Below, one piece after another: positions 36,801 through 48,800 of a stretch of 64,000 nucleotides of DNA. The translations under genes were made by a program, and so were the position numbers. Position 1 is the first letter of the stretch. Each line of letters starts with the position of its first letter. Source of the DNA: Owenia fusiformis (lineage: Eukaryota; Annelida; Polychaeta; Sabellida; Oweniidae); NCBI GenBank assembly GCA_903813345.2, contig CAIIXF020000002.1:15756467-15820466 (forward strand). The letters are read 5' to 3'. Below the pieces are notes generated by a model, which made no database searches, was not told the origin of the DNA, and saw only the letters and a program-made list of their open reading frames with translations.

Positions 36801-39800
36801 CTAGTACCTGGTGGTTGCTTAACAATGAAAATGATAAGTTTCAGTGATTTTTCAATTTATTAAAGAGACTCTATTCCATAGGTTAGCGTAATCAAGATAC
36901 ATTCATGTATGGATCAAAGAACATATCCAAATCAAGATAAAAATAAGATTAATATAATTATCATTAGTCTATATATAGGCTTCCAATTCCAAACATGGAA
37001 AATAAGTGATAGTGTTAATACAAGTTTATCTCTGAAACTAAATGCAGTTACTTTATGAAACTTTCAAATATTTATATTTTAATGATCTTTCTTTCAGATG
37101 ACCTAATTTCAAGAATACCCCTTCTTCACTTGAGATTTATTCTATCCAGGTATAACATAGAAATATAGGTAACAGTACTAAAACAACTAGAAAAACAGCA
37201 ACTCCACGGAGTAGCAAATCCCACATTGGTAAATAGCGGCCATATAAAATTTGAGCCAAATCCATCCACTGGTATTTGAATTATCAAAGATTGTGTTTTT
37301 ATGATACATGGTTGCCAATTCAGCTGTAATCTTTAGATTTCTTCTTTAGTAGAGCTCATATGTCCCAAGGCATCAGCATATACAGTTTAATCCAAATCCG
37401 TCAACTGGTACTTGAGTTATCAAGGATTACATGTTTAATGACAAATTGTGGAGATTTCGATAAATAGCAGCCACCTTGAAAATTTCTTCTCAGGCAGAGC
37501 TCCTTTATCTCTAGGCATCAGTATACACAATTTGAAGTAAATACATCCAATGATATTTGAGTTATCAAGATTACCTTTTTTATGAAAAATGGCAGCCATT
37601 TTGAAATTCAGCTGATGCCTTTGAAATTCCTTCTGAGGCAGATCTCCTATTTCCCTAAACATCAGGATATAAAATTGGAACCAAATCCATCCACTGGTAT
37701 TTGAGTTATCAATGATTATGGGTTTTTTTACGAAAAATGGCGGCCATTTTGAAATTCAGTGGCCATCTTGAAAAGAACTTCTTGGGCAGAACTTCTTTGG
37801 CTCTAGGCATCAGCATATAGAATTTGAACCAAATCAATCAACTGGTATTTGAGTTATCAAAGGTTACATTCTTTTATGAAAAATGGCGGCCATTTTGAAA
37901 TGTAGCTGCCATCTTGAAAATCCCTTCTCGAAACAGAGCACCTATGTCCCTAGGCATAGGATCAATGGTATTTGAGTTATCAAAGATAAAGTTTTTTCCG
38001 AAAAATGGCTGCCATTTTTAATTTAGCAGCCATTTTGAAAATTCCTTCTCGAGCAGAGGTCCTACACCCATAAGGCATAAGCCTATAAAATTTGAATGAA
38101 ATCCGTCAACCGTTATTTGAGTTATTGCCCGGACACACGAACGGACGGACGGACGAACGAACGGACGGACCTCTTTTCTATATCCCCCTCGAATTTCGTT
38201 CGGTGGGATAATAATTTCTCCAAACTTAATACCGTAGAGTTACCTAGTTAAACGTTCAGCTGCTTAGAACTAGCAATCTACCCATTCGAGTGGGTCACCA
38301 AGGGTCCATAACAGCTCCACATGGCAACAGCTCCCATCAAATGCTCGTCTGTATTGATCGTTTGACCTTAATATGACCTTGGCCAAGAAACATTGACTTT
38401 GACTTCAGGTCACTTAATCATGAGTCACTGAGGGTTACAGAATCCTTCAAGTAAGTGTCGAACTTTGTTCTTGAGATCTTGACAAATATAATGTTGACCT
38501 TAACCCTAAGGTCACCTAGTCATGGGTTGCCAAAGATCACAACAGCCCACCAGGCTCTTAAAACACCAAATATCTAGATATCAACCTTTGATCTTGGTAT
38601 GACCTCAGGTCACGTAATCATGGGTCGACAAGGGTCACAATAGCACTTAAGGTACTTACTTAGATAGCAACCCTCGACCTTGACCCATAAAAATTGACTT
38701 TGACCTTGGGTTACTTAATCAATGGTCGTCAAGGGTCACAGCAGCCCCAAGGACCTAACATCACCAAATATCTAGATATTGACCTATGATCTTGGAATAA
38801 CCATGACCTCAAGTCACCTAATCATGGGTCGCCAAGGGTCAAAGCAGTCCCAAATGCATTATAAAACGCCAAAAACCAAGGTATTGACCTCTGATCTTGG
38901 AATAACCTTGACCCGTAAATATTGACCTGGAACTCAGGTCACCAAGGGTAAAAGTAGCCCCAGAAATCTTAAATTTCAAAATACCTAGATATTGACATTT
39001 GACCTAGTAATGACCTTTACCTCAGATCACCTTATCATTGGTCGCCAAAGGTCACAACAGCCCCAGATGCATTTGATCTGGGAATGACCTTGCCCCACAA
39101 AGTTGACCTTGACCTCCGGGCACCTAATCATGGGTCGTCAAGGGTCATAGCACAGATCAAGGGTCTTAAAAAGCCAAATACCTAGATATTGACCTTTTAC
39201 CTTTAAATGACTTTGACCTCTGATCTTCGTAAAATGTCCACCAATCCACTTAGTATGTTAACCAAGTATGGGAGCTCAGGGTCAAACGGTCTAGGCGGAG
39301 GAGATGTCTTGACAGACAGAGAATGACAGACAGAGTCAGATCCTTGAAAAAGGGCCTTCGTTTTTTCAATGATGGAAACATTAGGTCCAAATAAGACTTT
39401 AATGATTTCCATACACATGGTGGTGTCTGCATTTAGAATCTTCAGAATAAGGGACAATGGCTTCATAGAAGGCCCAGTACCAGCACAACAGTGATTTTAA
39501 GGAAGACTCTTATAGATTACTACATGGTCATGGTTGTTCCATAGAAGGCCACAGTGGTATCCCGTCAATCCATAGAAGTTCGCACTTTTGTTCCATAAAA
39601 GGCCCTATCCCTGGTTGTGCCTTGATAGACATTGTCCTTAGCTCAAATAATTCCCATTTAAAACATAGCAACTCCTTCAAATAGGCGATGCCAGAGCCAG
39701 AATTTGATTTATATAAACACAGTATTCCTAACTTGATTGAATGATAAATTCTTATGAAATCATTCTTTAAAATTGTTGATTGTATACAAATTAAATTGTT

Positions 39801-42800
39801 AATTATTTTTAAAGTATATTTCACAATATAAGATTGATACTTATCCAATAGTCGACTACATGAAAAGAATCCTCAAATAATCATGAATTTATTGAAGGAA
39901 TATTTTTGCAGACTTTTTGAGGTCATGTGACCATGCCGTACAGTATGTGAAGTTATCATGGATGATTGGCTCATGAAGTGCAACATTGATATTTTTGACA
40001 TATATGGACATGTCGTGATTTCAAAATTTGAAGGCTGAACCAAAGTAGAAATATGCATTAGTTTCTCATTTGTACGCATTTCAATAACAAAAATATTTAT
40101 AATCGACTTCACAAAAAAATAATTCTTGTGAAAAATTATCCCTTACAAACACAGCTCGATGGATTCCGAAAGTGGTATAATTAGTCTTCACAAAATTGAT
40201 ATACGAGGGGGTCCAAAAGTTTTGAACACCCTGCTATTTTTTTTAATGACCATGGAACTTTCAAATCATTAAGAACAATTTATAAGTTTCACCAAAAAAT
40301 AATAAGTTTTTAATAAGGAGACCAAGCCAATCGGAATTAATGAATATAATTATTTCTAAATCACGCCCATGTCTAAAATGAGTAAAACAGTTTAGTGCAA
40401 CTTTAAAGAACACCAAAAGTTGTAAATCATTTATTATAATGCCATCACAATAGGAGTATTTACTTAAATTAGTGACTTTAAATGTTTATAAAGCTTTGTC
40501 TGATATGAGACATACATGACAACATACCGTACGTACTGAGGAAAACACTTTTCTTGCGACTTTCAGACTCATCGATCAGGATAAAAAGTTGTTCCACCTC
40601 TCCCGAGACTAGCATAAAAGATGTTAGTCTCAGACCTCTCATACAGTATTTTGTGTCTATAACCACTGATACCCCAGATTCAAAAGCATGAAACCACGGC
40701 ATAGCTTGATCTAATCATGTTGATTTACTTATCATAATACTCGTTATTGCACTAGCTTTAATTTGATATCCATAAAGTGCATATTCTTTTGCAATTGTAA
40801 TCATGGAAGATATCAGTTTCACGGAGACCATGTAAAGTAAACTGTTTCTCATTTGAAATCCGCTATTGTGATGTCACAATAACACTTTAAAATTTAATAT
40901 ATAGAATCATTTAGTCATTATAGTTCAAGATTGATAAAAATTGGTCTATTTCCACACAATTGCTATTAATAAAATATGCATATTTGGATCACTGGCTTGA
41001 AATGCGTATTTCAATCTTATTAAGGATACCTATTGCTCAACGCCCGTTTCCATGGCAACGGCACCTGTTTAAACACTTATCATATATCACACATCATAGA
41101 CAGTTGTCAAAGCTTTGCATTGATACCAACTTTTCTCATAGGGTCAAAATACTACTAAAGTTATGATATCAATAAGAATGTATACAATGGTAGAAATTCG
41201 CCAATATTTTGTCATTTGCGATAATGCCGAACTGCTGATAATTTCTGTAACTCAGGCCACAATTTAAATCACCTTATATCATAATATCTCAGAGAGTAAA
41301 TGATCAATGTTTACAATTTATATACCAAAATGATCGTGAGAGCAGTAGCTTTCATTTGATATACATAAAGGTAACATTTGTAAGCAATTGTGATTACACA
41401 ATCTAATGGTGTTAATAATTTCATATGAGACCAACTGTTTTTCATTCAAAATAGACCATTATGACATCACAATAATCAAAAAAGAGTAGAATATGTATAC
41501 TTTTGAGTTAAATGTTGAAGATAAACTAAAATTCTTTCAATTCCTTAATTTTCATTCTTTCAAAGTTGCACATTGACTTAACCAGATATCCCTTGCAATG
41601 GTGCTGTACTTTTTATTCTTATTAAGGACATCTTTTGTTCAACGCCCGTTTCCATGACAACGTCACCTATTCCAACACAAATTATTTATCACACGACATA
41701 GACAATTCTCTGAGCTTTGCTATGATACCAAATTTTCCCATAGGGTCAGTTGAACTATTAAACTCATAATTTATTTCTTTGGCCTACTCGCCTAATATGG
41801 TTGGTAAGTCACAGGTGGTCAAAGATTTGTCCAGCTTAGGGGAGCATGCTATTTTTCATTAAAAAAAACATTTAGAAAACTTCACAAATTATTTTTTAGC
41901 TCAAATATTTTGTTATACCAAAGAAAATAACCTATCCCAATATAATAAAATATATGATTTAAAGCATATATATTAATAAATACGCATTCGAACAATCCCG
42001 TATGTTTTTAAATTAGTATATGTGCTTTAAATCATATATTTTAATTTTTTTGATTAAATAATTCAACTGATCTGCTCCGGTTACGTTCCCAGCTCCGGTT
42101 ACGTTCTTAAGTAATATTTTTAAAACTTTTTTTTAATTAAACAAATCAGAGTCGTGTGAATCAGAAATAACAGAATTATTCAAAAGTATAAGGACTATTC
42201 TGTACTTTTTTCAAAAGTCTATACTTAAATGTTGTGAAAAGTTATAATCGAAAAACCATCTTTCGGAGTAAAGTCCGTCTGCGCCGATTTCAATAACTTC
42301 GTACTTGATCAGAACTGGGTTCCAACAGAATTCCAACAAACTCATGAATGAAATAGTTACTGCATGGAATATTTACTTTTGTCAAAATCAAAATAGAACT
42401 CTAGTTAAAAAATATATTGTGCTAAATTATTGCCATTTCTTAGCAAAATGTTGTTCTCCGGTACGTTGCCAAAATTATTCGATGGTACCCCGTGCTACTC
42501 TGCATTAAAATTCTGAGTCAACCCTTTCAACAAATAATCAGTATATGCTAATATTGCAATAATGTTTAATGTACAGTATAATGGTATAATGATAAAAACA
42601 ATTTACTAAAAAAACAATGACTGTGATATATGGCATTAATTGAATTATTAATTACAATTAAAACAGTTGATTGAAAACTTCAACATTATAAACTTGAAAG
42701 GGAATTCTATGATACAATAAGTTTTATTTTCCAAACTGCAAAATCAATGAATTGATCAGTTTGATACAATGAGTCGACGTAAATGTCAAAACGTGCAAAA

Positions 42801-45800
42801 CAGCTAAAGTATCTTCTGCCACAATTTCCTTTCTGAAAAACTACATTTACCATTGCAAATATAATAGTTTTGAAATCATATACATAAACCTTACAATGAC
42901 ATGAGATAGTATAAAATCAGCCTTGTATCATAAATGGTTCATATTCAACTTTAAACCCATTTTCTCAAAACCACAAAAATGTCACTTAGGAAACACTGGT
43001 TTCCATGCAATGAAATAGATCAATCAGTTCTCTAAAGCTTACTTAATATGATATAACCCTCTCCCCCTTATCACAACATTACATAATGTTAATGTTTATT
43101 TTACTTGGGGAGGGCAAAAATTAACATTTTGAAATTTAACCCACTTGTATCTGTGTATCAGATGCTAGAGGTGTGGATGTAACACAACTAACATGGGATA
43201 TATTTTAAAAGGGGTGGTATCATATATGTTTAATCTTTATGGAATATCCTTCCTTTTCTAAAAAGTTTGAGATATTCCCTTTATTAAAAATATAAATGAC
43301 CCGATTCAAATTCAAGTTTCCGTGATTAATGATTTAAGGTCATGGAAAACTGTTTAGTGTTGACAAGTTGGTGATCACATCACTGAAGTAGGTTGATTAA
43401 TTTGACATGTCCCTGGTACCAGAACTTTGGTATCAGCAATTGCAAGGAAGCATAAATATGCTGTGTCCTTGAATCTTGTTATAAACCAAATACATGGCTT
43501 CATTGTTTTAAAGCTTTAACATTATAACATAAAAAGTGTTCCTCTAAAACTGGATTTTAGCTGAGACATGTATGTACTCAAGAATTTGGGTGTAACTAAG
43601 TATTTTCACAATTTAATAATAGTCACAATAGTCCACAATGTATCTTCAACTTTGATCAACTTTCTAATTTAACCTTGTATTTGAGGAACTAGCATGTCAT
43701 TACATAATTTTGAGCCAAATTGTTAAGAGTATCTGCGATTACAATTATATTTGTTGCATCTCAATATCTATATTTTAGTCTTTCACCCATATCGAAACAC
43801 TTAGAATTCCCTAGAAAAATTGACACTTTGTCTTTGATACAATAATTATCACCCAAATCTTGACAATTAATATTCTCTTGGTGGCATGCTAACACATAAC
43901 TTACCTCATAGCCCAAGGAATATAACAATGCTTTAGATTGAGGTTGAAACTTGATGAGCATCTGCTGTGTTTCATATTTATTTTTCCTATTGGTTGTTTA
44001 TCCATTTTCTTCTTTGATGTTTTTGAACATTATTTCTAATATTTGCAATACAAGTACATCAAATGAATTTTGAGCTTTTGCTGACACTTTAGCATCAGGA
44101 TGGTCCTATTAGCCCATATTCATTTAGTATCAAGCTTGGCCCTGAGTTGCATTTGAAACATGCTGTATTCTAACAAGGTTAAACTAGCCTGGATTCTGTA
44201 TTTGACACATTTTATTAAAAAGAAATTCATAATCAAATTAGTTTTTATACGGTTAACATTCCCATTTTGAAGAAGTGGTCTATCACTGGTAAATAAAGGG
44301 TGGTATTTTATTTATTTTAGGAGACAGTACCAACAGTCCATTCTATTAGATCAACTCGTTACAATAGATAATGTCAAAATCAGTCATTGGAAAGTTTGAT
44401 CCATTTAAGTGGTAACTGTCAATATAACCAAATTCAACTTCATCAGATTTCTCCAAACTTAAATCATGAAACTCAATCTAGAAGTTGATTTTATTATATG
44501 GTTCACAACTGAGTGATCTCAACCTATTGAAAAGCCTAGCTTTTGTGTAAAGATGTTATGCTATAAAAATAGATAAGTATCTCGTTGGTGCTATATTTTA
44601 TAAGAAATCGCTAAGTGGTTTTGTGAATTTCAGATGGAATTTGTCATAATATCAAGGAGTTAAACATTGTAGTTGATATCAAATTAAATTATATGGCAGT
44701 GTAAATGCTTGTGCAATTTGTGGTTATTAGATATGCATATCAATTTCAAAGAATTTGCCCTTATAAGATGTTCAACAAATATTCACTAAAAAATAAACAA
44801 AAGTGATGAATTAACTTTTAGGTTCATACTATAAGTAATTATTTTGTTTCGTTAATTTCTGTTGCTTTCCTTTTCCTTTATTTAATCATCTGTTTTTATC
44901 TTTTTGTGAGTTTTAATGGCAAATCTGTTCAGAGTAATGATACTGCATGTGAAGACCCATAAAATTACCTGCTTTAAAATTTTTGGAAATTACCTCACTG
45001 AGATTGATATTAAAATATAATTGATTTGTTAATTATCAATAAGGTTGGATTAATTATAATCAATTGAATAGTTGAGCATTTTATTTCTATGAATATCTTT
45101 GAAACATACTGCATGCCACATGTACCAATGTACATGATTAGTTAAATGTGTATTTGAAATCACTGCAAATAGGAATACCATACCCTTTTCAAGCAATTTA
45201 TCATATACATTTCCCAGCAAACAAGTGCATCCTTGCTGCAAGGGTATTTTACAAGTATATACCCTTGCTTCTCTCTATTCAATTGTTGGGCTTGAGCAAA
45301 CAAACTGGACATTAAACAATTTAAGCCTACACCACATACCCTAAGAGAACTACTACACACAGTGTACAAGGGTAATTAAAATCCTGTTGAATGGTCCACA
45401 AAGCTGTCTTTATACTATAGTGGTATGCCCTTACATATCTTATGACTAAGTTAGAAGTTTGTAATCTTTACCACAAAAATCATAGGATCTATAAAAATAT
45501 TAGCTTAAGAATAAAACATCATCCGTAGAACATTCTTTAGTATGTCCAAAATTAAAATATTTAACAATTTCACGAAAAAGAAAAAGAATACTGCAAAAAT
45601 AAGGTGGTTTGAAGAGACACAAATGGTAAGATTATTCATAAGTTCCAGGAAATGAGACATGTAATTGGACAATTTGCACAACTCATATTCTGCGTTGACC
45701 ACTAGGAAACTCAGCTTATATAAGGCCCCAAGAATGAAACTACCTGGGCTTGAGTGAAGGGCTGAATTTACAGTCAATATGGAACAACGAAAATGGGACT

Positions 45801-48800
45801 TCTGCGCATGTTAAAATTTTTCGTCAAAACTCAACTTTTGTTCAAGTTGATACGATTGTCTTTCGAACTAGAGACTTACCTCATTCGAAAGATCATAAAA
45901 TACTTTATCTATACTGAAAATCTTAGATCCAAACATAGTAGAATACGCCGTCAGTCCGCATTTGATTTTTTGAAGTGAGTTTCGTAGATCGTCAGATTTC
46001 TCCGACTGATATCGGGTTATCTCAAACTGGTTCGTTTATAAATACGAATTTCTTTACCGTTGTAAGGCGCATGCGCAAAATTGATTTATAAACCTTATTG
46101 GTTGATGGTTTTTCTCCTGCGCATGCGTGAAGTCTGATGAACACTTATGACGAAGACCGGAGCAAATATTACTAGCTCTCGAACGAAATTCCAAGATTCA
46201 GGTCATTTCGCAGTGTTTGCTAAGCGTGTATACGTGAATGACAAGCTGGTTTGAGTAGATCGGGTACCTGTTTTAGACACAACATTGATTTAGCTTGACA
46301 TTGATGTGCACATTGGCACTTTTGAGCATGTTAATACAAGTTTTTACACTCTTAGCACGAGACGGGTTTTCGAAAAATCTGTTATCTGATTCACTCGATT
46401 ATCGTATGGATATGTATTTCTGCTGACATTTCAACACCACATCACATAGAATTACGATGCAGAATGATAATAAAACACAAAACAACTACTAAATTCCACT
46501 TGTTATTTCACAGGAGGTAAAAATGCAAACTGCCTAGATTCTTTGTAAGGGTCGTCAGACATCGGATTGGCCGCCATATTTGAAATGAAAATATCACTAA
46601 ATAGAGGTCTGTGCATGCCTCAACATTTCGACTGTTTAAGCATAAATGAAGTCCTTTGAAGAAGGATGAACAAGTGTTAATGTTTGTTTTCCTTATGCCA
46701 TTGTGTAATTTGGACTTTAAAGCATGACATAAAACAAAGTATCTACATCATATGGCCTAATGCAACAAAGTACAGATGGAACACTGAACTAGAACTTATA
46801 ATGAATAAAAAGTAAGGAGTCAACAAGGTACTATCCTTTAATACAAAAGATGTGGGCCCCAAACGAAAGGGAAAAATGTTGAATATTGTTTCAAAATTTC
46901 AGGAAAAATTGTTTTAAAGAAAACAAGGCAAATAAACATGTTAGAATTAATTACTCACCTTTATCCATATGTTGGTAGCAGACTCTTCTTCACAATCAAT
47001 ATATTTTATGTATGCATGTAGGGCTTTGTTCCTACAAAAAATAATGTAAATTATTAATAGCTTTATATAATCAACATTTTGCAGCAACAGTAATTTAACC
47101 CTATCATTGGTGGTTGAGTCCAAGTTAGGAAAGACCACCATCATTGCACTATTATTCCCCTCTGAAGGGCCAGTGATTTATTCATCTAAAATTTTCAAAT
47201 TCATAAGTTTTAAATAAACCAATATCATTCATTGAAGGGGCTGTGATTCATTCTTGGTTTAAAAGTTCTAGTTGGTTTAAGGGGGAAGCTCACATAATCC
47301 GCATTAATTCTAATCTTCAATATCTCTTTTTATATTTAAGATTAGTTGGATTTTCTTAAATTAAATGTAATTTTTGAAAAAGTATTTAAAACTATCTTAA
47401 TAAAAATAACTTACCCCGACTATCATCAACATATTGGAAATAAATCCTAGAATCTTCTTCAAATTTCCAGCACCTAGGATTTCTCCAACTGTCATGCTTT
47501 TGTTATTTTCCTTTTGTATACTGTATAATCAATTGTCCAATGGAAACTATTCTATTTGAAGATGTTAATGTTACTTTTGTGGTGTATATTGCATACAGAT
47601 ACAGTTAGTAGCACTTAGGGAATAAGCTTTCAGATCAGTCCATTGAATCACTGTGTACCCTTTTTGAAATATTAGACTCACCCAAACTTTACACTATCCA
47701 ATGAAAGAAGGGATTTAAGTTACACCCATTCAAATTTTTGGCGGAAACAGGTTTAACAGACAATATTAGAAATTATTAACATTTTGAAGAAAGAGATCTG
47801 AATTAAACAGTTAAACACTGGATTATTGGAACATGCTTATGTACAGTATGGCAGATACATCAACAGGGAATTGTGAATTTGGTAAGTCAATTTATCATAA
47901 TTTTAAGTCCAGAGTAGGATAGAAAGATGTAAAAATAATTTAGAAGAGGGTTAAGCTTGAGAGGAGAATTAAAGGTTTTGTGTAAAATTGGGGTGACTGG
48001 ATAACGAGGTTTCCAGTTGACTTGGTAACATTCTTAGCAGGGCTAGGATTTGATTTTATGCCTTCCAGGTATTCTGATATTGAAAAAATAGTCGATTATT
48101 CAAAAAGTGCTTGGTCTCTGGTAGGTTTTTGATAAAAAGATAATGTGTAAATATAGAACAGTATAGTTTACACTTAGGAGGCTGGGGCTATCATGTCAAT
48201 TTGCTACTATATTAGGGGAAAATGTCCAACTTTGAAAGTTGGTAACCCTGCTAGACACATTAGGTACCCTGAGTCACCGGCTACCCAGTCATCTGTTTTT
48301 TAGGCAGACCCTAAATAATATACATTTCTTCATAAATAACTAATGTGACGGCCAAGGAGGATTTTCTCCCAGTGACGCCAATCGATATTCTGTTTCATAT
48401 ATGGGTATTATCACATAGCCATGTTATGAATACAAAATTCAATCAAGAATATCAGTCATTCTCCTGACAGCCGTAGAAATATACAGGCAGGATCTGAAAC
48501 TATCGCATCGATTGGAGATTAAAGAATATTGAGTTGGAACCCTGGCTTCCAATCCTCCTTGGGTGACAGCTTAATATGAGAATTCAAAATATTATAATGA
48601 CTCTTATGGTTTTTTAATCTTGTATAAGACAAAAACGTCAAGTCTGTGAGGTCAAATAATATGTTAGCACTGTTTATTTTGCAGAACCGCTAATACTTGA
48701 AAAGAGAAGGCTTTAGATGTAGATCTTATGAAGACAACACTCCTGGATGCATTTACTTGTGGTAGAAAACACAATGCAAAACTAACTTGGAAAATATGAG

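Larger units (their letters stand above)
34312..41800. repeat. Large inverted-repeat region with about 600-bp subunits
   Basis: 34425-34600 (GGCGAGTAGGCCAA, GACCCTATGGGA, TTACCATGGAAACGGGCATT) is matched in inverse at 41625-41795. A second right-hand copy lies at 41020-41165, and weaker left-hand ones at 35155-35190 and 35375-35400. The left boundary TACAGGGTGGTCAAAAAAAG resembles mariner-type ends. The arms flank about 5-6 kb that includes two tandem arrays. Confidence 0.55.

Noticed and set aside
39203-39466. 87-residue minus-strand frame in intron 3
   Set aside because: No family recognised, no supporting splice sites, and one end runs into a tandem array.
40205-40245. Mariner-like end (GAGGGGGTCCAAAAGTTTTG)
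   Set aside because: Looks like a terminal repeat, but I found no matching inverse partner or transposase nearby.
45793-45978. 61-residue plus-strand frame followed by a GTGAGT donor
   Set aside because: The same bases give a better supported minus-strand exon next to the NRF-1 cluster; the plus peptide shows no family features.
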